NCBI RefSeq assembly: GCF_034555375.1
Contig: NZ_CP140706.1
Location: forward strand, 1,231,001 to 1,295,000
DNA from: Pseudomonas sp. B33.4
GTDB taxonomy: Bacteria > Pseudomonadota > Gammaproteobacteria > Pseudomonadales > Pseudomonadaceae
Length of the DNA: 64,000 nucleotides
Direction: 5' to 3'
In this document: positions 25,170 through 34,636 of the stretch, piece by piece
Layout: each line of letters opens with the position of its first letter
Numbering within the stretch: position 1 is the first letter of the stretch
Program-made: the position numbers and the translations under genes
The notes under the pieces: model-generated
Told to the model about the DNA's origin: nothing
What the model saw: only the letters and a program-made list of their open reading frames with translations
Database searches by the model: none

Positions 25170-27671
25170 TCATATCTCGGGTTGAGTGACGACCTGATCG
25201 GCAGCATCCTCACTGCGATGCAGCGCGACCTGACGGATCGACAGGCGAATCTCCGCCGGCAACACGCGTTTGGCCGCACCTTCGGCGAGTTCTCCGAGCA
25301 GTTCGTGATAACTCAGTTTTCCGGCCTCGTCGCGCCGCAGCACGTCGAGGTCGAGCATCGTCTGGATGAAGTGACGGAACAGGCTCTTGTCGAAGAACTC
25401 CGGGGCATTGAGGCCGTGGAGGATCGACAGGCGCTGGGCCATCACGGTGCAGAGGTCTTCAAGCTCTTCGGCGCTGATGCTGTTCTGGCCGCTGTTGAGT
25501 AGCAAGGACACGGTCATGTAGAAGCGCTGCAAGGTCTGCGCGATGCTCTTCGAGAGCAGCGTCAGCAACACAAAATGCCGCGAACTTGGCGCCGGACGCA
25601 GGTACACATCTTTCTCGAAACGCAGCAGGCCTTGCTCGACGAATGCTTCCAGCCACTGATCGACCACACCGTCCAGCTCGTCCAGCGTCCAGCGAATGAA
25701 CAGCTCCGACTGCAAGTACGGATACAGCGCGCGGGTATAGCGCAGAATCTGTTCGCGGCTCATGCGCGAGGCGCTCTGGAAGAAGCTCGCCAACAGCGCC
25801 GGCAGGGCGAAGATGTGCAGCACGTTGTTGCGGTAGTAAGTCATCAGGACGGCGTTCTGCTCGTCCAGATAGAGAATCTTGCCCAGCGCATCGTTCTGCT
25901 CGGCGAGCAGGTCCATGTCCTTCACATGCTCGATCAGCGCGCGGCCATCACCTTCCGGCAGCGTGGTGTGTGGCGAGTACGGGACTTTGCGCAGCAGCGC
26001 CAGATACAGATCGAGCACCCGCGCCATGGCGCGATCATCCAGCGCCAGACGCGTGGTCGACAGCAGTGCCAGTGCCACCAGGTTGACCGGGTTGATCGCC
26101 GCCGCTTCGTTCAAGTGCTGCGCGACTTTCTCGCCGAGACGATTGGTGGTTTCGTTGAGCCACGCCGGTTTGAACTGTGGGCCGAGTTCCTGTTGGCGCC
26201 AGTCCGGTTGCTCGGCGTCGAGGAATTCCGCCAGTTTGATCGGCTCGCCGAAGTTGACGGCGACCTGACCGAAACGCTGCTTGAGCGCGCCGATGACTTT
26301 GAAGATGTCGAAGATCGATTCTTTCTTCTTGCTCGCCCCGCGCAGCTCGCCGAGGTAGGTGCGACCTTCCAGTACGCGCTCGTAACCGATGTACACCGGC
26401 ACAAACACGATCGGCATGCGCGACGAACGCAGGAAGCTGCGCATCGTAATGGCGAGCATGCCGGTTTTCGGTTGCAGCATGCGCCCGGTGCGCGAGCGCC
26501 CACCCTCAACGAAGTACTCGACCGGGAAACCTTTGGTGAACAGCGTGTGCAGGTATTCGTTAAACACCGAGGTGTACAGCGGATTGCCCTTGAACGTGCG
26601 GCGCATGAAGAACGCGCCGCCACGGCGCAGCAGGCTGCCGATCACCGGCATGTTCAGGTTGATCCCGGCGGCGATGTGCGGCGGAGTCAGGCCGTTGCGG
26701 AACAGCAAATACGAGAGCAGCAGGTAGTCGATGTGGCTGCGGTGGCACGGCACGTAGATCACTTCGTGACCCTGGGCGACCTTCTGCACGCCTTCGATGT
26801 GGTTGACCTTGATGCCGTCGTAGATCTTGTTCCAGAACCAGCTGAGCACCACTTCGAGGAAGCGGATCGCGGTGTAGGTGTAGTCCGAGGCGATCTCGTT
26901 GCCGTAACGCAGGGCCTGGGCCTTGGCTTTCTCCGCGGAGATGTTTTCGCGCTCGGCTTCGTCGAGGATCGCTTGCTTGACCAGTGGCTGGTTGAGCAGA
27001 CCTTTGACCAGGTTGCGACGGTGGGAAATATCCGGGCCGATGACCGCTGCTTTCAGATTACGGAAGTGTACGCGCAGGATTCGCTGGGCCATGCGCACGG
27101 TGCGTTCGTGGCCCTTGTTGTGCTCGATCAGCTCGCGCAGGTGAATCGGCGCCGAGAATTGCACGCGGGTTTTACGCCCGAGAACAATGATGCTCAGCAG
27201 ACGACGCAGGCGCCCGGTGACGGCCCAGCTGTCGGCGAACAACAGCTTCCACGGACTGTTTTCGCTGTCCGGCGATTGGCCCCAGAACACGCTGACCGGA
27301 ATGATCTGCGCATCTTCAGCAGCGTTCTGCGTCAGTGCGCTGACAAGGCGAGTCAGGGTTGGCGGCGCGCCGCGTTTGTCCTGGCGACCGAGCCAGTCTG
27401 GGTCCGGCGTCAGGTAGAAAAACGCCGCCGGTTCGATCAGCGAACCCACCGACACCGGCAGCACCGGACGCGGCAGGCCGGCCTTGGTGCACTCGGTGTC
27501 GAGCACGGCCAGATCGGTCAGCGAAGGGTTTTGCAGGACGTAGAACACCGGACGACTGCGGTCGAGGTTGAGGGTGAACGACGACTGGTTGATCGTCTCC
27601 GAGCGGACCCAGAGGTACAACAGTCGGCGCAAGGTGCCAAACACAAGACGGCGGAACGGGGAACGGGTCAT
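25170..27671 (-). CDS. plsB: Glycerol-3-phosphate 1-O-acyltransferase PlsB
   Basis: Acylates sn-glycerol 3-phosphate at the inner membrane, the first step of phospholipid synthesis. The 833 residues are typical for PlsB. The acyltransferase motifs are in order: block [11 protein letters not shown] (HX4D), block II with [16 protein letters not shown], block [14 protein letters not shown], and block [18 protein letters not shown]. The start [14 protein letters not shown] is the family-like one; the open frame continues 95 codons upstream but across the csp promoter region. It is divergent from the cold-shock gene. Confidence 0.96.
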   Translation of the reverse strand: MTRSPFRRLVFGTLRRLLYLWVRSETINQSSFTLNLDRSRPVFYVLQNPSLTDLAVLDTECTKAGLPRPVLPVSVGSLIEPAAFFYLTPDPDWLGRQDKRGAPPTLTRLVSALTQNAAEDAQIIPVSVFWGQSPDSENSPWKLLFADSWAVTGRLRRLLSIIVLGRKTRVQFSAPIHLRELIEHNKGHERTVRMAQRILRVHFRNLKAAVIGPDISHRRNLVKGLLNQPLVKQAILDEAERENISAEKAKAQALRYGNEIASDYTYTAIRFLEVVLSWFWNKIYDGIKVNHIEGVQKVAQGHEVIYVPCHRSHIDYLLLSYLLFRNGLTPPHIAAGINLNMPVIGSLLRRGGAFFMRRTFKGNPLYTSVFNEYLHTLFTKGFPVEYFVEGGRSRTGRMLQPKTGMLAITMRSFLRSSRMPIVFVPVYIGYERVLEGRTYLGELRGASKKKESIFDIFKVIGALKQRFGQVAVNFGEPIKLAEFLDAEQPDWRQQELGPQFKPAWLNETTNRLGEKVAQHLNEAAAINPVNLVALALLSTTRLALDDRAMARVLDLYLALLRKVPYSPHTTLPEGDGRALIEHVKDMDLLAEQNDALGKILYLDEQNAVLMTYYRNNVLHIFALPALLASFFQSASRMSREQILRYTRALYPYLQSELFIRWTLDELDGVVDQWLEAFVEQGLLRFEKDVYLRPAPSSRHFVLLTLLSKSIAQTLQRFYMTVSLLLNSGQNSISAEELEDLCTVMAQRLSILHGLNAPEFFDKSLFRHFIQTMLDLDVLRRDEAGKLSYHELLGELAEGAAKRVLPAEIRLSIRQVALHRSEDAADQVVTQPEI

Positions 27672-27773
27672 ACGGCTTCTGCGTGAGTGGATAAAACCGA
27701 GCATTTGCTCGGGAGGTCGACAGTTTGCCGTATTCACCGAAAATCGGCAAAAAAGCGGCGAAGTAATCTCCTG

Positions 27774-27801
27774 TTGAGAGTTTTCGCGCCTGTCATATAC
27801 T
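27774..27801 (+). promoter_or_regulatory. Sigma-70 promoter of the cold-shock gene
   Basis: TTGAGA (27774-27779), a 16-base spacer and TATACT (27796-27801). Transcription would begin near 27808 and give a leader of about 100 nt, as is usual for csp genes. Confidence 0.65.
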
Positions 27802-27909
27802 CGGCGGTCTGTCGCCGGGGCCCTTTTATGGACGTCGGACGCAGGCTGACGTTCCGCAAAGGCTTTCCTGCGAAAAGCCTGTTCAATAATAAAAAAGGAG
27901 TATGAACAG

Positions 27910-28119
27910 ATGGCAACACGTGAAACCGGCAACGTGAAGTGGTTCAACGACGCCAAGGGCTACGGCTTTATCCAGCGCGAAGACGGGGTGGACGTGTTCG
28001 TGCACTACCGCGCGATCCGCGGCGAAGGGCATCGGTCGCTGACCGAAGGTCAGCAGGTCGAGTACGCGGTGATTACTGGCGAGAAGGGTTTGCAGGCGGA
28101 AGACGTTGTAGGCCTGTAA
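27910..28119 (+). CDS. Cold-shock domain protein
   Basis: A 69-residue single CSD nucleic-acid chaperone. The RNA-binding motifs are KGYGFIQ (RNP1) and VFVHY (RNP2), inside [20 protein letters not shown]. The Tyr-Arg after VFVH (usually Phe-Ser in CspA) is a mild variation. AAGGAG ends 9 bases before the ATG; an overlapping ATG at 27902 is out of frame. The gene has a roughly 100-base leader behind a good sigma-70 promoter. A REPIN follows the stop. In PAO1 the matching gene (PA1159, from memory) lies far from plsB, so this marks a synteny junction. Confidence 0.94.
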   Translation: MATRETGNVKWFNDAKGYGFIQREDGVDVFVHYRAIRGEGHRSLTEGQQVEYAVITGEKGLQAEDVVGL

Positions 28120-28134
28120 GTCGCTGAAAACCAC

Positions 28135-28224
28135 TGTGGGAGCGAGCCTGCTCGCGAATGCGTAGTGTCAGTCGATATGAATGGTGACTGATACACCGCA
28201 TTCGCGAGCAGGCTCGCTCCCACA
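28135..28224. repeat. REPIN (GAGCCTGCTCGCGA family)
   Basis: A 90-base inverted pair (arms TGTGGGAGCGAGCCTGCTCG) with interior GTGTCAGTC...GACTGATACACC. It lies between the convergent ends of the csp gene and the next minus-strand gene. Confidence 0.93.
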
Positions 28225-28245
28225 TGGGATCTATGTTGCCTGTTG

Positions 28246-28623
28246 TTACGCGGTTTTCCAGGTGATTTCTTCTTCACCATCGGCGCTGATGCGCATCCAG
28301 CGATCCGCCGTCTCTTCACCTTCTTCCTCGACCCACGTCCCCGGTGCGCAACGCACTTCCACGTTCAGCGCGGCAAACGCGGCACGCGCGCAGGCGATGT
28401 CGTCGTCCCATGGCGTCTGATCGCTTTCCAGGTACAAGCTGTTCCACTTGCCCACGGCTTTCGGCAACCAGGTCACCGGCACGTTGCCGGCCTTGCACTT
28501 GTAGGTCTGGCCTTTCTGTACCCAGTCGCTGCACGGGCCCAGTGCTTCGCCCAGCCAGGCTGAAATGGCCTTGTGGTCGACGTCGGCGTCTTTCAGGTAA
28601 ATCTCGATGTCCGGTTGGCGCAT
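28246..28623 (-). CDS. Conserved hypothetical protein
   Basis: A 125-residue acidic, Trp-rich cytoplasmic protein (WLGEALGPCSDWVQKGQTYK, WLPKAVGKWNSLYLESDQTPWDDD). It shares this position with a Pseudomonas hypothetical (PA1160, from memory), and I know no domain for it. Four Cys residues are spread out and do not form an obvious metal site. GAGGA precedes the ATG. It follows rlmA on the same strand with a 75-base gap and is probably the last gene of the dapE-rlmA transcript. Confidence 0.82.
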   Translation of the reverse strand: MRQPDIEIYLKDADVDHKAISAWLGEALGPCSDWVQKGQTYKCKAGNVPVTWLPKAVGKWNSLYLESDQTPWDDDIACARAAFAALNVEVRCAPGTWVEEEGEETADRWMRISADGEEEITWKTA

Positions 28624-28698
28624 GGATGTCCTCACTGCGGGTCTGAAAAATCCATTCGCGGATTTAGCCGGCCCCGGGCACTCGCCCGAGACCAAAAG

Positions 28699-29508
28699 TT
28701 ATTGAAGAACGAAATAATCGTAGCGCATCGACACGGTGGTCTCGAACGGCTCGGCCTGTTCGATCACCGCCGCACGACGCTCGGCACTGGCGCGCCAGCC
28801 GTGGGGTGTCATCGCCAACAGGTTGGCGCGATCCTCGGGCTTGTCCAGCGTCAGTTTGAATTCCAGGGTTTCACTGTGTGCCAGCGCCATGCCTTGCGGT
28901 ACCAGAGCCAGATGCTTGTCGTCGGTGTATTCGCGCACTTCGTCGTACAGGCGCTCGCGCAGTTCCATCAGATGGCCGCTGGTCGGACCGACTTTCATCA
29001 AACCGCCGCCGACACTGAGCAGACGCTTGGCTTCTTCCCAGTCCAGCGGACTGAAAACACTGGCGAGAAATTGGCAACTGCCCGACGCCAGCGGCACGCG
29101 GGCCATGCTGGCGATCAACCAGGTGATTGCCGGGTTGCGTTTGCAGGCACGTTTGACCGCCTCGCGAGAGATGTCCAGCGCATAGCCATCTGCGTTCGGC
29201 AGGGCCTCGGCGATCTGCGCGGTGTAATAACCCTCGCCGCAACCGATGTCGACCCAGCGATCCGGTGCATAACTCGCTGCCAGTTCGGCCAGACGCTTGG
29301 CCACCGGCGCGTAATGGCCAGCGTTCAGGAAGTCGCGGCGCGCTTCGACCATCGCCTGGTTGTCGCCAGGATCGCGGCTGTTCTTGTGCTGCACCGGCAG
29401 CAGGTTCAGGTAACCCTGGCGTGCACGGTCGAAGCGGTGGCCGGCGGGGCAGACCACGCCGTTATCCACCGCATTCAGCGGTTCACTGCAGATGGGGCAA
29501 GCGAGCAT
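28699..29508 (-). CDS. rlmA: 23S rRNA (guanine-745-N1)-methyltransferase
   Basis: Methylates G745 of 23S rRNA using SAM. The length is 269 residues. The N-terminal zinc finger is formed by Cys4, Cys7, Cys20 and His24 ([11 protein letters not shown]...VVCPAGH). The substrate-recognition stretch FDRARQGYLNLLPVQ follows, then SAM motif I WVDIGCGEGYYTAQIAEAL and the typical FSPLDW and KVGPTSGHLMEL segments. The start codon overlaps the dapE stop by one base (TGATG), so translation is coupled to lysine biosynthesis. No frame damage is seen. Confidence 0.95.
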   Translation of the reverse strand: MLACPICSEPLNAVDNGVVCPAGHRFDRARQGYLNLLPVQHKNSRDPGDNQAMVEARRDFLNAGHYAPVAKRLAELAASYAPDRWVDIGCGEGYYTAQIAEALPNADGYALDISREAVKRACKRNPAITWLIASMARVPLASGSCQFLASVFSPLDWEEAKRLLSVGGGLMKVGPTSGHLMELRERLYDEVREYTDDKHLALVPQGMALAHSETLEFKLTLDKPEDRANLLAMTPHGWRASAERRAAVIEQAEPFETTVSMRYDYFVLQ

Positions 29509-30659
29509 CAGGCGAGCAACTTGATCAGGGTCTGGTAGTAGATCTCGGTCAGCACATCGAGATCGGCTGCCAGCACGCGTTCGTTGACCTGGTGAATGGT
29601 CGCGTTGACCGGGCCCAGTTCAACCACTTGCGTGCCCATGGTCGCGATAAAGCGGCCATCGGAGGTGCCGCCGCTGGTCGACGCCTTGGTCTCGCGACCG
29701 GTGATGTCCTTGATGCTTGCCGACACCGCGTCGAGCAGCGCACCCGGTTCGGTGAGGAACGGCAGGCCGGACAGCGCCCAGTCGATGTGCCAGTCCAGAT
29801 CGTGTTTGTCGAGAATATCGGCGACGCGCTTCTGCAGGCCTTCGACGGTCGATTCGGTGGAGAAACGGAAGTTGAACACCGCCACCAGATCGCCCGGGAT
29901 CACGTTGGTCGCGCCGGTGCCGGAGTTGACGTTGGAGATCTGGAAACTGGTCGGCGGGAAGAAATCGTTGCCGTGATCCCAATGCTCGGCGGCCAGTTCG
30001 GCCAGCGCTGGAGCGGCGAGGTGGATCGGATTCTTCGCCAGATGCGGATAGGCGACGTGACCCTGAATGCCTTTGACCGTGAGCTTGGCGCCGAGCGAGC
30101 CGCGACGGCCGTTCTTCACTACGTCGCCAACCAGCGTGGTGCTCGACGGTTCGCCGACGATGCACCAGTCCAGACGCTCATTACGCGCGGCCAAGCGCTC
30201 GACCACTGCCTTGGTGCCGTGGTGCGCCGGGCCTTCTTCGTCGCTGGTGATCAGAAACGCGACCTTGCCCTTGTGGTTCGGGTAGTCGGCGACGAAACGC
30301 TCGGCGGCGACGGTCATCGACGCCAGGCTGCCTTTCATGTCCGCCGCGCCACGGCCGCAGAGCATGCCGTGTTCGTCGATCAGTGCGTTGAACGGGTCGA
30401 TCTGCCACGCGGTGACCGGGCCGGTCGGCACCACGTCGGTGTGGCCGGCGAAGCACAGTACCGGGCCGTCGTTGGTGCCGTGGGTCGCCCAGAAGTTATC
30501 CACATCTTCGATGCGCATCGGCTCGAGGCTGAAGCCGGCATCGCCCAGGCGCTGCATCATCTGCTTCTGGCAATCGGCGTCGACCGGCGTCACGGACGGA
30601 CGGCGGATCAGGTCGATGGCGAGTTGGAGGGTCGGCGAAAGGTCGGCGTGGGCCGTCAT
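29508..30659 (-). CDS. dapE: Succinyl-diaminopimelate desuccinylase
   Basis: Hydrolyses N-succinyl-LL-2,6-diaminopimelate to LL-DAP and succinate in lysine and peptidoglycan precursor synthesis. It has 383 residues and is an M20-family dizinc hydrolase. Metal-site motifs are [25 protein letters not shown], the catalytic SDEEGPA, and the later [10 protein letters not shown] with its conserved closing His in [16 protein letters not shown] lies 6 bases before the ATG at 30659; the longer frame upstream runs into a REPIN and is not used. It starts a unit with rlmA. Confidence 0.96.
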   Translation of the reverse strand: MTAHADLSPTLQLAIDLIRRPSVTPVDADCQKQMMQRLGDAGFSLEPMRIEDVDNFWATHGTNDGPVLCFAGHTDVVPTGPVTAWQIDPFNALIDEHGMLCGRGAADMKGSLASMTVAAERFVADYPNHKGKVAFLITSDEEGPAHHGTKAVVERLAARNERLDWCIVGEPSSTTLVGDVVKNGRRGSLGAKLTVKGIQGHVAYPHLAKNPIHLAAPALAELAAEHWDHGNDFFPPTSFQISNVNSGTGATNVIPGDLVAVFNFRFSTESTVEGLQKRVADILDKHDLDWHIDWALSGLPFLTEPGALLDAVSASIKDITGRETKASTSGGTSDGRFIATMGTQVVELGPVNATIHQVNERVLAADLDVLTEIYYQTLIKLLA

Positions 30660-30696
30660 GGAAAACTCCGGGATCATGAATTTGAGCGAGGGCCAC

Positions 30697-30787
30697 TGTG
30701 GGAGCGAGCCTGCTCGCGAATGCGGTGTATCAGGCAACATAAGGGTTGAATGTTACAAAGCCTTCGCGAGCAAGCTCGCTCCCACAG
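30697..30787. repeat. REPIN (GAGCCTGCTCGCGA family)
   Basis: A 91-base inverted pair, interior GGTGTATCAGGCAACATAAG...GTTGAATGTTACAAAG. It lies upstream of dapE and downstream of ndvB, both on the minus strand. Confidence 0.92.
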
Positions 30788-30853
30788 GGATTGGGTTCGG
30801 TCGGTTACACCGCGTATCACGCCAAGCCCCGCAAAATGGCGGTTATCTTAAAG

Positions 30854-30881
30854 CAAAACGGCGACCATTGGCCGCCGTTTA
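30854..30881 (-). terminator. ndvB: Intrinsic terminator of ndvB
   Basis: AAACGGCG (30856-30863) pairs with CGCCGTTT (30873-30880). In the minus direction the stem is followed by TTGCTTTA. It starts 17 bases beyond the ndvB stop. Confidence 0.8.
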
Positions 30882-30897
30882 GTGCATCGATGAGGAT

Positions 30898-33489
30898 TTA
30901 GACGACCGGCGCCGGCTCAGGCTTGGCCGCAGGTTTTGGCAGCGACGACAGGAACGCCATGATCAGCGCCGCCAGATACGGCAGCGACTGCACCAGCAAC
31001 ATCACCACCCAGAAACGCATGTCGTTGCTCGGCATGCCGTTGACCAGGTAGATCCCCAGCGCCGCGCCCCACAACAACAGCATGATGAACAGCTCTTCCC
31101 GCGCTTCGGAAATCGCCACCCAGAAACCGTGGTTGTCGGCGTTTTTCGGCGTGCGGAAGAACGGAATGCTGCTGGTGAAGAAGCCGTACAGCACCGCTTT
31201 GGCGATGGTGTGCGACAACGCCAGCCCGGCCAGTGCCGCGCAGAAGGCATCTTTCAGGTTCACGCCGACGGCGCGACGGTAGAGGAAGATGATCTTGCCG
31301 ACCTTGAACACGAACAGCGCCAGTGGCGGGATCGCGAAGATCAGCAGCGGCGGATCGACCCGTTGCGGCACGATGATCATCGCCGCCGACCACAACAGCG
31401 CGCCGACGGTGAAGAAGATGTTCATGCCGTCCGCGACCCACGGCAACCAACCCGCGAGGAAGTGGTAGCGCTGGCCACGGGTCAGCTCAGTGTCTTTGCC
31501 GCGCAACAGGCTGCCGGTGTGGCGCTTGATGATCTGGATCGCGCCGTAAGCCCAACGGAAACGCTGCTTCTTGAAGTCGATAAACGTATCCGGCATCAGA
31601 CCCTTGCCGTAGCTGTCGTGGTAATACGCCGCCGACAGGCCTTTTTCGAACACGCGCAGACCGAGTTCGGCGTCTTCACAGATGCACCAGTCGGCCCAGC
31701 CCAATTCTTCCAGGACCGAACGACGGGTCATGGTCATGGTGCCGTGCTGGATGATCGCGTCACGGTCGTTACGAGTGACCATGCCGATGTGGAAGAAGCC
31801 TTTGTATTCGGCGTAGCAAAGCTTCTTGAAGGTGCTTTCGTTCTGGTCGCGATAATCCTGCGGCGACTGCACCACGGCGATTTTCGGGTCGGCGAAGTGC
31901 GGCACCATGTGCTTGAGCCAGTTCGGGTGCACGCAGTAATCGGAGTCGATCACAGCGATCACTTCGGCATCCTTGGCGGTGTGCGGAATCAGGTAGTTCA
32001 GCGCGCCACCCTTGAACCCGGCCAGGGGCGAGACGTGGAAGAACTTGAAGCGCGGGCCGAGGGTTTCACAGTAGTCGCGCACCGGTTCCCAGACCGCCGG
32101 GTCCTTGGTGTTGTTGTCGATGATCAGGACTTCGTAGTCCGGGTAATCGAGGGCGGCGAGGGCGTCGAGGGTCTGTTTGACCATCTCCGGCGGCTCGTTG
32201 TAGCACGGCACGTGAATCGAGACTTTCGGCCGATAGCTGGAGTCGCCCTCGACCGGCAGGAACTCGCGCCGACGCTTGTGAATCCACACCGCTTCGGCCA
32301 GCTCATGCGCCTCCGTCAGCAAGACGATAAACACCCCGAGCGCACCGAGCGCCAACAGGAACCCTACGGTCAAACTGAACCACGTGCTGTATTGCAGGCT
32401 GTAGTCGTAGCCGATCCACACCAGCACCGAACCGCAAAGGAAGGCGATAAAGGTCAGGAAGATCCGCCCACGCTGACGCAGGGCCGAACCGTCGATCATC
32501 AGCAAGGTCAGCGACAACAGCGCCAACACTACCGAACCGATCGCCAGCACGCGCCACTGCGGGATCGCGACCACCGGGCCTTCGAAGTTGAATTTCTGCT
32601 GACGCGCGGCGTTGAACACGCCCCAGTACGCGCCCACCGAACCTTCATCGCTGGCCTTCCACGGCTGGTCAAAGGCTTCGATCACGAAGTAGTTGAAGCC
32701 TTGGCGGTTGAGCTTGTTGACCAGGGTGCGCAGGTAGATCGCCTGATCTGCGGGCGACGCATCGGCGCCACCGCGCATGCGACCGTTGCTCGGCCAGCCG
32801 ACCTCGGAGAGCAGCAACGGTTTTTTCGGGAACATTTTTTTCAGATCGCGGGCGCGGTCGAAAACGAACTGACCGGCCTTGTCGACCGGAATGAACTCCC
32901 AGTACGGCAGAACGTGTGCCGCAATCAGGTCAACGTGCTTGGCCAGTTCCGGGTGTTCTTCCCAGACGTGCCATTGCTCGGAGGTGGTCACCGGCACTTT
33001 TACCGCCGCGCGCACGCGATCGAGCAGCACGCTCAGCTCTTGGGCGGTGATTTCCTTACGGAAGATCGCTTCGTTGCCGACCACCACGCGCACCACACTG
33101 CGTGAGGTGTTGGCCAGTTCGATGGCGCGGGTGATTTCCCGTTCGTTGCGTTCCTGATCGGGACTGATCCAGATCCCCAGCGTTACGCGCAGGCCGAATT
33201 CTTCAGCCAGTTTCGGGATGTCTTGCAGCGAGCCGTCGACCGAGTAGATGCGGATGTTGTCCGTCAGCTTGCTCATGATCTCCAGGTCGCGGCGCATCTC
33301 GTCGTCAGTCGGGTACTGATCCTTTTGCGGATATTGTCCCTGCTGGAACGGCGAATAGGAGAAACCGGAGATCTGCTCCGGCCAGTTCGGCGCGGAAACC
33401 GGGCGATTGATCAGCGCCCAGAAACCGGTGAACAGGGCGGCGATTGCCAGAACCACCACCAGGTTGAGTCCAAATTTACGCGATGACAT
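30898..33489 (-). CDS. ndvB: Beta-(1,3)-glucosyltransferase NdvB
   Basis: An 863-residue inner-membrane protein predicted to make periplasmic cyclic beta-glucans. After an N-terminal anchor (LNLVVVLAIAALFTGFWALI) comes a GH17-like domain (about 40-310) with FGLRVTLGIWI, VVRVVVGNEAIFR and LLSEVGWPSNG. Several TM helices and a family-2 glycosyltransferase domain follow, with IDNNTKD, the DxD-type VIDSDYCVHPNW, ICEDAELGLRV and the QRFRW motif, then more TM helices. In P. aeruginosa NdvB (PA1163) glucans contribute to biofilm-specific antibiotic tolerance. The start at 33489 avoids a non-similar 32-codon extension. Confidence 0.94.
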   Translation of the reverse strand: MSSRKFGLNLVVVLAIAALFTGFWALINRPVSAPNWPEQISGFSYSPFQQGQYPQKDQYPTDDEMRRDLEIMSKLTDNIRIYSVDGSLQDIPKLAEEFGLRVTLGIWISPDQERNEREITRAIELANTSRSVVRVVVGNEAIFRKEITAQELSVLLDRVRAAVKVPVTTSEQWHVWEEHPELAKHVDLIAAHVLPYWEFIPVDKAGQFVFDRARDLKKMFPKKPLLLSEVGWPSNGRMRGGADASPADQAIYLRTLVNKLNRQGFNYFVIEAFDQPWKASDEGSVGAYWGVFNAARQQKFNFEGPVVAIPQWRVLAIGSVVLALLSLTLLMIDGSALRQRGRIFLTFIAFLCGSVLVWIGYDYSLQYSTWFSLTVGFLLALGALGVFIVLLTEAHELAEAVWIHKRRREFLPVEGDSSYRPKVSIHVPCYNEPPEMVKQTLDALAALDYPDYEVLIIDNNTKDPAVWEPVRDYCETLGPRFKFFHVSPLAGFKGGALNYLIPHTAKDAEVIAVIDSDYCVHPNWLKHMVPHFADPKIAVVQSPQDYRDQNESTFKKLCYAEYKGFFHIGMVTRNDRDAIIQHGTMTMTRRSVLEELGWADWCICEDAELGLRVFEKGLSAAYYHDSYGKGLMPDTFIDFKKQRFRWAYGAIQIIKRHTGSLLRGKDTELTRGQRYHFLAGWLPWVADGMNIFFTVGALLWSAAMIIVPQRVDPPLLIFAIPPLALFVFKVGKIIFLYRRAVGVNLKDAFCAALAGLALSHTIAKAVLYGFFTSSIPFFRTPKNADNHGFWVAISEAREELFIMLLLWGAALGIYLVNGMPSNDMRFWVVMLLVQSLPYLAALIMAFLSSLPKPAAKPEPAPVV

Positions 33490-33652
33490 AGCTATTTCGG
33501 GTTCCAAAGGCTGTGGAACGAAGGATCGGTCGGCTTGACGCCCGACGGGCGCGCATCCTACACCGGCAGTTCGCAAGTCGTACATCAGACAGGGAAATGC
33601 CCGACATTGGGCAGCCGACTTTGACTTAAGTTCTTACACTTGTAGCTGATGT

Positions 33653-33682
33653 TTAGAACTTGTCGCCGCGTAGCCCTATAAT
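33653..33682 (+). promoter_or_regulatory. Putative promoter of tcdA
   Basis: TATAAT at 33677-33682 is a perfect -10 hexamer. TTAGAA at 33653-33658, 18 bases upstream, is a moderate -35. Transcription from about 33689 would give a leader of only about 20 nt. Confidence 0.6.
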
Positions 33683-33708
33683 GCGCGCCGGTTTTTGGGG
33701 TAATGGTC

Positions 33709-34521
33709 ATGAGTACAGAAGATCCGCGGTTTGCAGGCATCGCCCGTTTGTATGGCATTGAAGGCCTGGAACGCCTGCGCGCGGCCCATGTGGCGATTGT
33801 CGGCGTCGGTGGCGTCGGTTCCTGGGCGGCGGAAGCCATGGCCCGTTGTGGCGTCGGCGAGATTTCGCTGTTCGACCTCGATGACGTCTGCGTCAGCAAC
33901 GCCAACCGCCAGTTACATGCGCTGGACAGCACCGTCGGCAAACCCAAGGTCGAAGTCATGGCCGAGCGTCTGCGCGGGATCAACCCGGATTGCACGGTGC
34001 ACGCCGTGGCTGACTTCGTCACCCGCGACACCATGGCCGAATACATCACGCCGAACATCGACTGCGTGATCGACTGCATCGACGCGGTCAACGCCAAGGC
34101 TGCACTGATCGCCTGGTGCAAGCGGCGCAAGATCCAGATCATCACCACGGGTGGTGCGGGCGGGCAGATTGATCCGACGCTGATTCAGGTGTGCGATCTA
34201 AACCGCACGTTCAATGATCCGTTGGCCTCGAAAGTGCGTTCGACGTTGCGTCGTGATTATGGCTTTTCGCGCACCGTGACCCGGCATTACAGCGTGCCGT
34301 GTGTGTTTTCCACGGAGCAACTGCGTTATCCGAAACCGGATGGCAGCATTTGTTTGCAGAAGAGTTTTGTCGGTGACGGGGTGAAACTGGACTGTGCCGG
34401 TGGGTTTGGTGCGGTGATGATGGTCACGGCGACGTTCGGGATGGTGGCTGCGACCAAGGCTGTGGACAAGATTGTCGCCGGCGTTCGGCGCCCGGCTGAC
34501 CGCATTAAACCTCAGGTTTGA
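33709..34521 (+). CDS. tcdA: tRNA threonylcarbamoyladenosine dehydratase
   Basis: An E1-like ATP-dependent enzyme (CsdL) that cyclises t6A37 to ct6A. It is 270 residues from the chosen start. It has the nucleotide-binding GVGGVGSWAAEAMARCG near 33-50, the acidic DLDDVCVSNANRQLHALDS, and the ubiquitin-E1-like VIDCIDAVNAKAALIAWC with the TTGGAGGQIDP loop. The second ATG (33709) is 8 bases after GGGG, while the first (33703) is only 2 bases away, so the second is preferred. It converges on csdE-csdA, whose E. coli counterparts sit in one operon with this gene. Confidence 0.95.
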   Translation: MSTEDPRFAGIARLYGIEGLERLRAAHVAIVGVGGVGSWAAEAMARCGVGEISLFDLDDVCVSNANRQLHALDSTVGKPKVEVMAERLRGINPDCTVHAVADFVTRDTMAEYITPNIDCVIDCIDAVNAKAALIAWCKRRKIQIITTGGAGGQIDPTLIQVCDLNRTFNDPLASKVRSTLRRDYGFSRTVTRHYSVPCVFSTEQLRYPKPDGSICLQKSFVGDGVKLDCAGGFGAVMMVTATFGMVAATKAVDKIVAGVRRPADRIKPQV

Positions 34522-34540
34522 TGCTGTGGCAGAGGGCCTC

Positions 34541-34635
34541 TTCGCTGGCAAGCCAGCTCCCACAGGGCTCTGTTGTGTTCATAGATGCAGTGAACTTACT
34601 CAATAACTGTGGGAGCTGGCTTGCCAGCGATGGCG
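34541..34635. repeat. Inverted REP pair, GAGCTGGCTTGCCAGCGA family
   Basis: Arms TTCGCTGGCAAGCCAGCTCC and TGTGGGAGCTGGCTTGCCAG flank about 42 bases. The core differs from the GAGCCTGCTCGCGA family, so it is a distinct subgroup and the only one in the window. It lies between the convergent tcdA and csdE genes. Confidence 0.9.
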
Positions 34636-34636
34636 A

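Noticed and set aside
25575..27686. A 703-codon open frame antisense to plsB
   Set aside because: Shadow frame; composition is Arg/Gln/Val-rich with no motif, and plsB motifs are intact on the opposite strand.
30660..30740. Upstream extension of dapE
   Set aside because: The added residues come from the REPIN at 30697-30787. The start at 30659 has a proper ribosome site.
31129..33105. A 658-codon open frame antisense to ndvB
   Set aside because: Shadow frame of ndvB, rich in Gln/Arg/His, no ribosome site.
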